The position numbers were made by a program, and so were the translations under genes. Positions 9,601 to 16,214 of a stretch of DNA of 64,000 bases are shown piece after piece. Origin of the DNA: Oerskovia turbata. Lineage in GTDB: Bacteria; Actinomycetota; Actinomycetes; Actinomycetales; Cellulomonadaceae. The first letter of the stretch is position 1, and every line of letters begins with the position of its first letter. The DNA lies in assembly GCF_000718325.1 (NCBI RefSeq), contig NZ_JOFV01000005.1, positions 248,001 through 312,000 on the forward strand, read 5' to 3'. The notes under the pieces were generated by a model. It was not told the origin of the DNA. It saw only the letters and a list, made by a program, of their open reading frames with translations, and ran no database searches.

Positions 9601-10574
9601 AGGGCATGGACCGCAAGGTCTGGCTGCCCTCGGGCGGTTCGCTCGTGATCGACCGCACCGAGGCCATGACGGTCGTCGACGTCAACACGGGCAAGTTCAC
9701 CGGCTCCGGTGGCACGCTCGAGGAGACCGTGACGCGCAACAACCTCGAAGCCGCCGAGGAGATCGTCCGCCAGCTGCGCCTGCGCGACATCGGCGGCATC
9801 ATCGTCATCGACTTCATCGACATGGTGCTCGAGTCCAACCGCGACCTCGTGCTGCGTCGCCTGGTCGAGTGCCTGGGCCGCGACCGCACCAAGCACCAGG
9901 TCGCCGAGGTCACCTCGCTCGGCCTGGTCCAGATGACGCGCAAGCGTGTGGGCCAGGGCCTGGTCGAGGCGTTCAGCGAGACGTGCGACCACTGCAACGG
10001 TCGTGGCTTCATCGTGCACACCGACCCGATCGAGAAGTCGGGTGGCTCGAACAACGGCGGCGGTCACCAGCACGCCCCGGCTCCTGCCGCAGCGCAGGAG
10101 GAGCCCGCCGAGTCGGAGGGCTCGCGCTCTCGGTCGCGCCGCAAGCGCGCGACCAAGGAGACGGCACCTGCCGCGACCCCCGCGGTCCCGGTCCTGCCCG
10201 AGGTCACGTCGGAGGCGCGCGAGGCCGTCAAGGCCACGCTCGCCACGATCGCTGCCGCGGCGGCCCATGCGCACGACCACGAGCACGACGGCGTCGCGCC
10301 CGCCGAGGAGGCTGTCGTCGCCGAGGCGTCGGTCACCGAGGTCACCGAGGTCGAGGCCGTCGAGTCGGCCGAGGCCGAAGCGGTCGGGATCGAGACCGCG
10401 CTGACGGACGCCGAGTCCACGGAGGGTGCCCCGGAGGTCGCCGACGACCAGGACTCGTTTCCGGTCGAGCAGGCCGCCGCTGACGAGACGACTGCTGGGG
10501 AGGTTGCGGCGTCGGCTGACGTGACCGACGAGGCGTCCGACGAGGGCTCCGCGCCGCAGGGCGACGTCGACTGA
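6657..10574 (+). CDS. rne: Ribonuclease E/G family endoribonuclease
   Basis: Endoribonuclease for mRNA turnover and rRNA processing. 1305 residues from GTG 6657, chosen for AGGAG 8 nt upstream; a longer frame to 6486 exists. The first ~640 residues are disordered, Ala/Pro/Lys/Arg-rich, with a tandem PDSTSST heptad, two RRSRRVVRPTT copies and KRRRAT copies, a pattern usual in actinobacterial RNase E. The catalytic part follows: S1 domain around SMAGNVYLGRVQNVLPSMEA near residue 750, metal-binding Asp in VVDVNTGKF (about 1007) and IVIDFIDM (about 1049), and the zinc-link CDHCNGRG (about 1110). A second acidic/Ala-rich tail ends the protein. Arg-rich blocks probably bind RNA. Confidence 0.93.
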   Translation: MTLDHTPDSTSSTPDSTSSTAGQDAAPARKPARRRVTRTAAAPGSAEVAQAAAAQAAAAQISLPAVKAAAQPAAVNPDAPSGSLGIDLPTAEAAPRRSRRVVRPTTTPSATTAADAPAPKAPATVEPPAAPPATTAPAEKATAAARTPAQDAPADAPRRGGKRGAAARAAAADAPVLDVLSELGLKPAAEQDAPAEKPARARRTRKPAAEPASEPAAAPVAEAPVAEAPAAAPAAQPTPAADEPAAPATKRRRATRSSAAQADAPATEDATTRTPTEVPAEAPAEKAPAAKRRRATSKAPTEETAPVVEAPAEPAAPKVRSRRVNKVSAAAKAEAEAATPVAEEAPASPASTGGGSATPRLATTALLFQAPDPAAAPRRSRRVVRPTTSPTDALPSFATPGTRPTEEAPARVEASAPEAPVVQAPQSFQAPQAPAEQTPVEQREAPARTRGGRGRSARRGAGAPSTSATTTPAQSPTAPAAEPAVEAAPVVEVELAGADLAAVEEIELIEAELVAEGVEIPADAFEADDLEIVVEPDERSASAEDDEQDAPRRRRRRGGRGRRSRGGDSRADGDEYGDDETDDRSEQVAGATTEGDLGAETAEGQQDQQGRQDDHGDDHDGEEGSGSSRRRRRRRRGGRADGSESAGVSTSTSSTRTRTRERSGSTSSDEVTALKGSTRLEAKRQRRREGRDAGRRRQIITEAEFLARRESVERSMVVREKNGRTQIAVLEDGVLVEHYVSQQSQVSMAGNVYLGRVQNVLPSMEAAFIDVGKGRNAVLYAGEVNWDAVGLDGQPRRIEQALKSGDSVLVQVTKDPIGHKGARLTSQITLAGRYLVFVPGGGMTGISRKLPDTERARLKKILREVVPEGSGVIVRTAAEGASEDELRADVERLQSQWEAIEKKAKSVSAPALLQGEPDLAIRVVRDIFNDDFSSLVVSGDNAWNEISSYVAELAPDLKERVSRWTSEKDAFSAHRVDEQLAKGMDRKVWLPSGGSLVIDRTEAMTVVDVNTGKFTGSGGTLEETVTRNNLEAAEEIVRQLRLRDIGGIIVIDFIDMVLESNRDLVLRRLVECLGRDRTKHQVAEVTSLGLVQMTRKRVGQGLVEAFSETCDHCNGRGFIVHTDPIEKSGGSNNGGGHQHAPAPAAAQEEPAESEGSRSRSRRKRATKETAPAATPAVPVLPEVTSEAREAVKATLATIAAAAAHAHDHEHDGVAPAEEAVVAEASVTEVTEVEAVESAEAEAVGIETALTDAESTEGAPEVADDQDSFPVEQAAADETTAGEVAASADVTDEASDEGSAPQGDVD

Positions 10575-10591
10575 CGCACGCTGAACCACCG

Positions 10592-11176
10592 ATGACGGCG
10601 AGGGATCCGCAGGTGCCGGTCTACGGCGTCGGGCATGCTGCCCGGCTCCGGGCCTGGCGGCCCGCGGACCTCGCCGTCTTCCGTGAGTGGCTGCGTCCCC
10701 ACCACGAGTGGCACGAGTGGGACGGACCGTACTACCCCGTGCCCGACGACACGCAGGCCGACGCGCGGGTCGCCGCCCTTGCGCAGGCGCCGCCCGGAGT
10801 GGTGCACGGCCTGCCGCCCCGCTCAGCCGTGATCGCGGACCCCGACGACCACCTCGTCGGGACCGTCTCCTGGTACTGGGAGTCGCAGGAGACCGCGTGG
10901 GCGCGCATGGGCATCGGCGTCTACGACCCGGCCGTGCGCGGGCGGGGGGTCGGCCGCGAGGCGCTCGCGCTGTGGACCACGTACCTCTTCTCGGTGACCG
11001 ACTGGGCGCGGCTGGACTTCGCGACGTGGTCCGGCAACGCACCGATGCTGGCCGTCGGCCGACGCCTCGGGTTCGTCGAGGAAGGCCGCTTCCGCGACGC
11101 GCGGGTCGTGCGCGGGCAGCGGTACGACGCGGTCGTCATGGGCGTGCTGCGCTCCGAGTGGGACGCGCGAGACTGA
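10592..11176 (+). CDS. GNAT family N-acetyltransferase
   Basis: 194 residues, starting 17 bp after rne and probably co-transcribed with it. The RimJ-like GNAT fold is visible: an N-terminal LRAWRPADLAVFREWL strand/helix, the acetyl-CoA loop in VRGRGVGREAL, and the C-terminal GNAPMLAVGRRLGFVEEG, typical of Gcn5-related transferases acting on protein N-termini or small amines. The substrate cannot be told. The start at ATG 10592 has no clear ribosome binding site, so translational coupling to rne is possible. Confidence 0.82.
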   Translation: MTARDPQVPVYGVGHAARLRAWRPADLAVFREWLRPHHEWHEWDGPYYPVPDDTQADARVAALAQAPPGVVHGLPPRSAVIADPDDHLVGTVSWYWESQETAWARMGIGVYDPAVRGRGVGREALALWTTYLFSVTDWARLDFATWSGNAPMLAVGRRLGFVEEGRFRDARVVRGQRYDAVVMGVLRSEWDARD

Positions 11177-11236
11177 GCCCCGGGCCATGCCCTCCCGGGT
11201 GCTGCCGCTGTCGTCGTCACATGGTCTACTGACTGC

Positions 11237-11863
11237 GTGGACGACGTGCGGCGGGGACGGGTCGAGGTCATCAGCGGCCCCATGTTCGCGGGCAAGACCG
11301 AGGAGCTGCTGCGGCGCGTGCGCCGGGCGCAGATCGCGGGTCGCCGTGTCGAGGTCGTGCACCACGCGCTCGACGACCGGCGCGGTGAGGGCATCGTCAG
11401 CTCCCACTCGGGCCTCGACATCCCCTCGCGCGCCGCGACGTCCGCCACGGAGATCCTCGACCTGATCGACCCCGCGGTCGAGCTCGTCGCGGTCGACGAG
11501 GCGCAGTTCTTCGGGCCCGACCTCCTCGACGTCGTGCAGCACGCGGCCGACACGGGCCTCGTCATGATCGTCGCGGGGCTCGACGTGACGTTCGACGGAC
11601 GCCCTTTCGAACCGATCCCGGCGCTCGGTGCGCTGGCCGAGCGAACCGACCGCCTCACGGCCGTCTGCACGGTCTGCGGCGAGGACGCCCCCTTCCACGA
11701 GCGGGTCGTCGTCGGCCGTGGTGACGACGGACGTGGCGACGCCCTCGCGGCGGGGGCCGAGCACGTCGGAGGCGTCGAGTCCTACCAGGCGCGGTGCCGC
11801 GTCCACTTCTCGGCAGCACGCTGGCGCGTGGGTGCGGGGGGATCCGGGGTCACGACCCGATGA
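11237..11863 (+). CDS. tdk: Thymidine kinase (type II)
   Basis: Phosphorylates thymidine to dTMP in nucleotide salvage. 208 residues from GTG 11237. Walker A GPMFAGKTEELL at residues 14-25, the catalytic/Walker B VDEAQFF, the lasso-region sequence GLDVTFDGRPF, and a structural zinc site formed by VCTVCGED and the C-terminal CRVHF. No Shine-Dalgarno sequence is present; TCTACT six nt before the GTG suggests a weak version of the leaderless promoters seen throughout the window. Converges on and overlaps the end of the methyltransferase gene on the other strand by 14 nt. Confidence 0.95.
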   Translation: MDDVRRGRVEVISGPMFAGKTEELLRRVRRAQIAGRRVEVVHHALDDRRGEGIVSSHSGLDIPSRAATSATEILDLIDPAVELVAVDEAQFFGPDLLDVVQHAADTGLVMIVAGLDVTFDGRPFEPIPALGALAERTDRLTAVCTVCGEDAPFHERVVVGRGDDGRGDALAAGAEHVGGVESYQARCRVHFSAARWRVGAGGSGVTTR

Positions 11864-12446
11864 GCGACACGAAGCTGTAGCTCCCGTGCCGGCTCGTCAC
11901 GGTGCCCGTCAGGTGCTGCTCCACGAGGACCAGCACGTGCTGCACGGGGATCACGAGACGCCCACCGATCGAGAGCTGGTCGACGAGCTCCTGCGGCAGG
12001 ACCTGGGCCGCCGCCGAGACGAGGACACGGTCGTAGCCGCCCATGGTCGGGCGCCCGAGCACGCCCGGCTCGGCGACCTCGATCCGGGCCCACGACATGG
12101 GGTAGGTCGCGAGGTTCGCCGCCCCCCACTCCGCGAGGTCCGGGTCGATCTCGACGCCCACGACGCTCCCGCTCGACCCGACCAGGTGGGCGAGCAGCGC
12201 CGTCGTCCACCCCGAACCCGATCCCACGTCCAGGACGCGCGCGCCCCGAGGAACCTGGAGCAGACGCAGCATGTCGGCGACCGTCCGGGGCTGGGAGTTC
12301 GTCTGGCCGTGACCGATCGGCAGCGGCCGGTCGTCGCGCGCGTACGGGCGCTGGTTGCGCGGCAGGAAGCGCCGCCGGTCGATCGCCGACATCGCCGCCG
12401 CGACGTCGCGCGCGGTGGTCGCTTGAACCCTGTGACCGTTCGGCAC
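11850..12446 (-). CDS. Protein-L-isoaspartate O-methyltransferase-like protein
   Basis: SAM-dependent methyltransferase of the PCMT family, which repairs isoaspartyl residues. 198 residues from GTG 12446, chosen because GAGGAGG lies 9 nt upstream; longer frames reach 12665. Motif I is VLDVGSGSGWTTALLAHL, followed by acidic VVGVEIDPDLAEW and RVLVSAAAQVLPQELVDQL, then the GGRLVIPV strand, all as in Pcm. The N-terminal AIDRRRFLPRNQRPYARDD replaces the usual VPRxxFVP segment. The closest functional call is Pcm-like; actinobacterial members of this shorter type are not all proven isoaspartate enzymes. Confidence 0.8.
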   Translation of the reverse strand: MPNGHRVQATTARDVAAAMSAIDRRRFLPRNQRPYARDDRPLPIGHGQTNSQPRTVADMLRLLQVPRGARVLDVGSGSGWTTALLAHLVGSSGSVVGVEIDPDLAEWGAANLATYPMSWARIEVAEPGVLGRPTMGGYDRVLVSAAAQVLPQELVDQLSIGGRLVIPVQHVLVLVEQHLTGTVTSRHGSYSFVSLIGS

Positions 12447-12525
12447 GTCGGATCGCCTCCTCGAGACCTCCTCCCAGAGTAGGACGACGAGGCGTCGCAG
12501 GGGCGGGGGCCGGCCCGGTGGACGG

Positions 12526-12537
12526 TAGGGTCCCGGC
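12526..12537 (+). promoter_or_regulatory. Leaderless promoter -10 of the 12538 lipoprotein gene
   Basis: TAGGGT at 12526-12531 followed by 6 nt and ATG 12538; no ribosome binding site. Confidence 0.6.
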
Positions 12538-13020
12538 ATGACGAGACGGACAGGGGGCGGGCGAAGGCCCGTGCGGAGGGGACCGGGCCTGATCGGTCGG
12601 GTGGTCGCAGGAGCCGTCGTGTGCGCGGTCGGCTCGGGGACGCTCGTCGGGTGCGGTCTGGGCACGCCCCCACGACAGCAGGTCGAGTGGATCCTGGTGT
12701 CCGAGGAGGGTGCGTCGCTCGATCTGGGGGTCTACGCCGGCGGCAGCACGTGCACCGACGCCGACGGCATCGAGGTCGAGGAGGGGGCCCGGCGCGTCGA
12801 GGTCCGGGCCTTCGTCCAGCGGACCAGGGGAGCGTGCAGCGAGGACTTCGGGGTCCGGCTCACGACGGTCGAGCTCGAGGAACCGCTCGGGGACCGGACG
12901 CTCGTCGGGTGCGCCGGTGACGCGGTCCAGGTCAAGGGATGGGGCCTGGACCCGGACACCGACTGCGCCGAGAAGAAGCCGGGACTGGTGCCCGGGACGA
13001 TCGACGTGCCGGTCGGCTGA
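12538..13020 (+). CDS. Putative lipoprotein of unknown function
   Basis: 160 residues. A basic N-terminus (RRTGGGRRPVRRG) and a hydrophobic stretch lead to the lipobox LVGC near residue 39, so the mature protein should be lipid-anchored on the outer face of the membrane. The remainder is hydrophilic and contains paired cysteines (CTDAD, CSEDF, VGCAG, DCAEK) suggestive of two disulfides. No family was recognised. Divergent from the methyltransferase gene. The start is set by the TAGGGT-6-ATG leaderless arrangement. Confidence 0.75.
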   Translation: MTRRTGGGRRPVRRGPGLIGRVVAGAVVCAVGSGTLVGCGLGTPPRQQVEWILVSEEGASLDLGVYAGGSTCTDADGIEVEEGARRVEVRAFVQRTRGACSEDFGVRLTTVELEEPLGDRTLVGCAGDAVQVKGWGLDPDTDCAEKKPGLVPGTIDVPVG

Positions 13021-13033
13021 CCTTCACCGACCG

Positions 13034-13118
13034 TGGTGCGCGAGGCGGGACTCGAACCCGCACGTCCGAAGACACCAGGACCTAAACCTGGCGCGGCTGC
13101 CAATTACGCCACTCGCGC
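13034..13118 (-). tRNA. tRNA-Leu (UAG anticodon)
   Basis: Class II tRNA with long variable arm. Acceptor strands GCGCGAG (13112-13118) and CTCGCGC (13038-13044) pair; anticodon stem CCAGG/CCTGG encloses TTTAGGT, anticodon TAG. T-arm GCGGG-TTCGAGT-CCCGC. CCA is encoded (13034-13036). The 5' acceptor strand shares 5 nt with the hairpin downstream of bcp. Confidence 0.96.
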
Positions 13119-13142
13119 GCCCGCACAGTCTACGGGCGCGCG
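13114..13142 (-). terminator. Hairpin after bcp, overlapping the tRNA-Leu 5' end
   Basis: Perfect 10-bp inverted arms CGCGCGCCCG (13114-13123) and CGGGCGCGCG (13133-13142) with a 9-nt loop, 38 nt past the bcp stop. The distal arm includes the first five bases of tRNA-Leu. Confidence 0.6.
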
Positions 13143-13179
13143 AGGGGTGCACCGGTCGGCGGCTCGCAGGCCGGGCGAC

Positions 13180-13659
13180 CTACTTCTTGGGGTCGATCCC
13201 CAGGTCACGGCGCAGCTTGGCCACGTGGCCCGTCGCCTTGACGTTGTACTGCGCGAGGGCGACCTTGCCGTCGGGGTCGACGACGACGGTCGAGCGGATC
13301 ACGCCCGTCACGGTCTTGCCGTAGAGCTTCTTCTCGCCCCACGCCCCGTACGCCTCGAGCGTCTGCCTGGACTCGTCGGACGCGAGCGGGAACGTCAGCG
13401 CCTCCGCCTCGGCGAACTTCACGAGCTTGGGCAGCGCGTCGGGCGAGATGCCGACCACCTTGTAGCCCGCGCCCTGGAGCGACGCGAGCGAGTCGCGGAA
13501 GTCGCACGCCTCCTTGGTGCAGCCGGGCGTCGAGGCCGCGGGGTAGAAGTAGACGATGACCGAGCTGCCGCGCAGGTCGGACAGCGTCACGGAACCGCCG
13601 TCGGCGGTCGGCAGGGTGAAGTCGGGGGCGTCGTCCCCGACGGCAAGGCGCGTGCTCAT
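13180..13659 (-). CDS. bcp: Thioredoxin-dependent thiol peroxidase (Bcp/PrxQ)
   Basis: Cytoplasmic peroxiredoxin that reduces hydroperoxides using thioredoxin. 159 residues from ATG 13659, which has GAGGAG just upstream. N-terminal LAVGDDAPDFTLP and the active-site segment STPGCTKEACDFRD, with peroxidatic Cys in PGCT and resolving Cys five residues later, mark the PrxQ class. C-terminal IDPKK. Divergent from the GroES-like gene with only 64 bp between starts; followed by a hairpin at 13114-13142. Confidence 0.94.
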   Translation of the reverse strand: MSTRLAVGDDAPDFTLPTADGGSVTLSDLRGSSVIVYFYPAASTPGCTKEACDFRDSLASLQGAGYKVVGISPDALPKLVKFAEAEALTFPLASDESRQTLEAYGAWGEKKLYGKTVTGVIRSTVVVDPDGKVALAQYNVKATGHVAKLRRDLGIDPKK

Positions 13660-13710
13660 GGAACTCCTCGTGGTGCGTTCGTGGTTCACACCGAGCCTAG
13701 AGGACACCGG

Positions 13711-13723
13711 TAGCGTGGGGACC
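13711..13723 (+). promoter_or_regulatory. Leaderless promoter -10 of the GroES-like gene
   Basis: TAGCGT at 13711-13716, 7 nt, then GTG 13724; no ribosome binding site. Confidence 0.55.
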
Positions 13724-14170
13724 GTGAGCACGACGACCCCCACCCCGCACGACGCCCCCGAGCCGGACGCACACCCCGAGCCCGCCGCGTCCCCGGCCAC
13801 CACCTCCCGGAAGAAGACCTCGGCGACGTGCGCGACGCCGTCGGGCAGCGAGCCCGAGCGCCTGCCGCTGCGCATGCTGCACGACCGCCTCCTCGTCCTG
13901 CCCGAGGTCGACTCGTCCGAGCGGCAGTCCTCGGCAGGGCTCGTGATCCCCGCGACGGCCGTCGGGCCCAAGCGGCTCGCGTGGGCGCAGGTCGTCGCGA
14001 CGGGCGAGAACGTGCGGCACGTGAGCCGGGGCGACCGCGTGCTGTTCGACCCCGAGGAGCGCGCAGAGGTCGAGCTGAACGGCAAGAGCTTCGTGCTGCT
14101 GCGCGAGAAGGACGTCAGCGCGGTCTCGCAGCCCGAGGAGACGAGCGGCAAGACGGGGCTGTACCTGTAG
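13724..14170 (+). CDS. GroES-like co-chaperone-fold protein
   Basis: 148 residues from GTG 13724 (leaderless arrangement). The first ~45 residues are Pro/Thr/Ala-rich and disordered. From LPLRMLHDRLLVLPEV onwards it follows the Cpn10 fold: SAGLVIPATAVGPKRLAWAQVVATG is the region around the mobile loop, and RGDRVLFDPEERAEVELNGKSFVLLREKDV matches the C-terminal half of GroES. It lacks the canonical mobile-loop sequence and has an N-terminal extension, so it is a paralogue rather than the housekeeping GroES; no groEL is adjacent. Confidence 0.72.
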   Translation: MSTTTPTPHDAPEPDAHPEPAASPATTSRKKTSATCATPSGSEPERLPLRMLHDRLLVLPEVDSSERQSSAGLVIPATAVGPKRLAWAQVVATGENVRHVSRGDRVLFDPEERAEVELNGKSFVLLREKDVSAVSQPEETSGKTGLYL

Positions 14171-14241
14171 CACGCGCGGTGCGGACGGCGGCCCGCGCAG
14201 CGGGTTGTCGTGCAGGTCACAGCCCTGCCCGGCCCCCTGAT

Positions 14242-14270
14242 TTGTCTCCGGGGGGCCGGTTCAGTAGTGT
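14242..14270 (+). promoter_or_regulatory. Promoter of the tRNA-Lys pair
   Basis: TTGTCT at 14242-14247 and TAGTGT at 14265-14270 with a 17-bp spacer; the first tRNA base is at 14281. Confidence 0.6.
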
Positions 14271-14280
14271 TTCTTCTCGC

Positions 14281-14356
<76 letters not shown>

Positions 14357-14361
14357 CGATC

Positions 14362-14383
14362 ACGGCCCCGGAGACGGGGCCGT
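14362..14383 (+). terminator. Hairpin after tRNA-Lys copy 1
   Basis: ACGGCCCC (14362-14369) and GGGGCCGT (14376-14383), 6-nt loop. No T tract. Confidence 0.5.
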
Positions 14384-14435
14384 CGTGACGTCCGCAGCGG
14401 CGGACCTGGCAGCACCGCACGACCAGCACCACCAG

Positions 14436-14511
<76 letters not shown>

Positions 14512-14513
14512 CC

Positions 14514-14556
14514 ACGAAGGCCCCTCACCTGCGTAGACGCGGGGAGGGGCCTTCGT
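14514..14556 (+). terminator. Terminator hairpin after tRNA-Lys copy 2
   Basis: Perfect 13-bp arms ACGAAGGCCCCTC (14514-14526) and GAGGGGCCTTCGT (14544-14556). Confidence 0.7.
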
Positions 14557-14589
14557 CGTCCCCGGCGCGCGGCCGTCCGTGAGACGCGC

Positions 14590-14625
14590 TTCACAATCCG
14601 CCACCCGGCGGGCTATGGTCTGCCC
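14590..14625 (+). promoter_or_regulatory. Promoter of the trp leader
   Basis: TTCACA at 14590-14595, 18-bp spacer, TATGGT at 14614-14619, then 6 nt to the leader-peptide GTG at 14626, so the leader is leaderless in the ribosome-binding sense. Confidence 0.65.
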
Positions 14626-14667
14626 GTGAACCTGCTCACCGCACACACCTGGTGGCCCGACCGCTGA
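14626..14667 (+). CDS. trpL: Tryptophan leader peptide
   Basis: 13-codon ORF reading [13 protein letters not shown], with tandem Trp codons at 14650-14655 and a TGA at 14665-14667. It sits between a promoter (14590-14619) and the TrpB2 gene, and its stop codon lies in the loop of the first of three competing hairpins. This is the layout of a ribosome-mediated attenuator: low charged tRNA-Trp stalls the ribosome at the WW pair. It is too short for routine gene calling. Function is inferred from geometry; the peptide itself is not expected to act after synthesis. Confidence 0.8.
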   Translation: MNLLTAHTWWPDR

Positions 14668-14714
14668 CGGTCGGACGCTGTGGCGTGCTGACCGAGCCCG
14701 ACGACGGGCGGTCC
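14657..14714 (+). promoter_or_regulatory. Transcription attenuator upstream of trpB2
   Basis: Segments 1 and 2, CCGACCG (14657-14663) and CGGTCGG (14668-14674), pair around the leader stop. Segment 2 can instead pair with segment 3: CGGTC (14668-14672) with GACCG (14690-14694), extended by ACGC/GCGT. Segments 3 and 4 form the terminator-like hairpin GACC-GA-GCCCG / CGGGC-GGTC (14690-14713) with loop ACGA. 1:2 and 3:4 exclude 2:3, as in classical attenuators. No T run follows, which is common in GC-rich actinobacteria. Confidence 0.72.
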
Positions 14715-14785
14715 AGCAGGTCTCCCGGAGTGGATCGCCCGGAACGTGCCCCCCGCACGTGCCCATCCGCGAAGGAGAGAGTTCC

Positions 14786-16159
14786 TTGACGACGTCCCCC
14801 CTCCCCACCCCGGCGCCCGCGGCGCCCGCAGCTCCCGCGGTACCGGCGGCGCCCCCGGTGCCCGCCGCTTCGACCGCTCGCTCGCTCGAGCCGCTCGGCG
14901 TCGAGGTCCCCTCCACCGTCCCGACGCACTGGTACAACCTGAACGCGGACCTGCCCGAGCCGGTCCCGCCGCACCTGCACCCGGGCACGCTCGAGCCCCT
15001 GGTGCCCGCCGACCTGGCCCCGTTGTTCCCCCTGGCGCTGATCGAGCAGGAGGTCAGCACCGAGCGCTACATCGAGATCCCGCAGACGATCCGTGAGATC
15101 TACGCGATGTGGAGGCCGGCGCCGCTCATCCGCGCGCACCGCCTGGAGCGCGCGCTCGGGACGCCTGCCCGGATCTACTACAAGTACGAGGGCGTGAGCC
15201 CGGTCGGGTCGCACAAGCCGAACACGGCGATCGCGCAGGCCTACTACAACGCGATGGAGGGGACGACGCGGCTCACGACCGAGACGGGCGCGGGGCAGTG
15301 GGGGGCGTCGCTCTCGATGGCGGCGGCGCTCCTGGGGCTGACGTGCGAGGTGTGGCAGGTGCGGGCGTCGTACGAGTCGAAGCCGTACCGCCGCTTCCAG
15401 ATGGAGGCCTACGGTGGCGTGTGCCACTCGTCGCCCTCGGAGCTGACGGCGTCGGGCCGTGCGATCCTCGCGAGCGACCCGGACACGACGGGCTCGCTCG
15501 GCATGGCGATCAGCGAGGCCGTCGAGGTCGCGGCGCAGGACCCGCAGGCGCACTACTCGTTGGGCAGCGTGCTCAACCACGTGATGCTGCACCAGACGGT
15601 CATCGGGCAGGAGGCCCTGGTCCAGCTCGAGGAGGCGGGGGAGCCGGTCGCCGACGTCGTGTTCGGGTGCGCGGGCGGAGGGTCGAACCTCGCGGGTCTC
15701 ACGTTCCCGTTCCTGGGGCGCAACCTGCGCGAGGGGACGACGACGCGGCTCGTCGCGTGCGAGCCCTCGGCGTGCCCGTCGCTCACGCGGGGCGAGTACC
15801 GCTACGACCACGGTGACGTCGCGGGGCTCACGCCGCTGCTGAAGATGCACACGCTGGGCAAGGACTTCGTGCCGCCGGCCATCCACGCGGGCGGCCTGCG
15901 GTACCACGGCATGTCGCCCATGGTGTCGCACGCCGTGAACCTGGGGCTCATGGACGCGGTCGCGATCGACCAGGACGAGGCGTTCCGGGCGGGGCTGGAG
16001 TTCGCCCGGTCGGAGGGCATCGTCCCGGCACCGGAGTCGACGCACGCGGTCGCGGCGGCGATCGCGTACGCGCGCACGCTCACCGAGCCCGAGGTCGTCG
16101 TGATCGGGCTGTCGGGCAACGGTCAGCTCGACCTGCCGGCGTACGCGCAGTACGTCTGA
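14786..16159 (+). CDS. trpB2: TrpB2-type tryptophan synthase beta chain (PLP enzyme)
   Basis: Pyridoxal-phosphate enzyme condensing indole with serine to give tryptophan, or a related serine-type reaction. 457 residues from TTG 14786, preceded by GGAGAG. The first ~35 residues are an Ala/Pro-rich extension. The TrpB2 class is shown by [16 protein letters not shown], the PLP lysine in [25 protein letters not shown], and the phosphate loop [11 protein letters not shown]. No trpA follows, as usual for TrpB2. Control by a Trp-codon leader and attenuator (14626-14714) independently supports a tryptophan role. A long hairpin (16172-16214) ends the unit. Confidence 0.88.
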   Translation: MTTSPLPTPAPAAPAAPAVPAAPPVPAASTARSLEPLGVEVPSTVPTHWYNLNADLPEPVPPHLHPGTLEPLVPADLAPLFPLALIEQEVSTERYIEIPQTIREIYAMWRPAPLIRAHRLERALGTPARIYYKYEGVSPVGSHKPNTAIAQAYYNAMEGTTRLTTETGAGQWGASLSMAAALLGLTCEVWQVRASYESKPYRRFQMEAYGGVCHSSPSELTASGRAILASDPDTTGSLGMAISEAVEVAAQDPQAHYSLGSVLNHVMLHQTVIGQEALVQLEEAGEPVADVVFGCAGGGSNLAGLTFPFLGRNLREGTTTRLVACEPSACPSLTRGEYRYDHGDVAGLTPLLKMHTLGKDFVPPAIHAGGLRYHGMSPMVSHAVNLGLMDAVAIDQDEAFRAGLEFARSEGIVPAPESTHAVAAAIAYARTLTEPEVVVIGLSGNGQLDLPAYAQYV

Positions 16160-16171
16160 CGCTGCGCGCGG

Positions 16172-16214
16172 GGGTCTCGGGCGCCCGCCTAGACTGGGCG
16201 GGTGCCCGAGACCC
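16172..16214 (+). terminator. Long hairpin ending trpB2 and covering the trmB start
   Basis: Arms GGGTCTCGGGC (16172-16182) and GCCCGAGACCC (16204-16214), continued by a G-U pair and CCCGCC (16184-16189)/GGCGGG (16197-16202): an 18-bp stem. The loop contains TAGACT, the -10 box of trmB, and the trmB GTG lies in the 3' arm. Confidence 0.7.
16190..16201 (+). promoter_or_regulatory. Leaderless promoter -10 of trmB
   Basis: TAGACT at 16190-16195, 6 nt, GTG 16202. Confidence 0.6.

Noticed and set aside
6300..11042. A 1580-codon open frame on the minus strand opposite rne and the acetyltransferase
   Set aside because: Shadow frame produced by GC-rich third positions of rne; it is low-complexity Arg/Gly/Leu with no domain.
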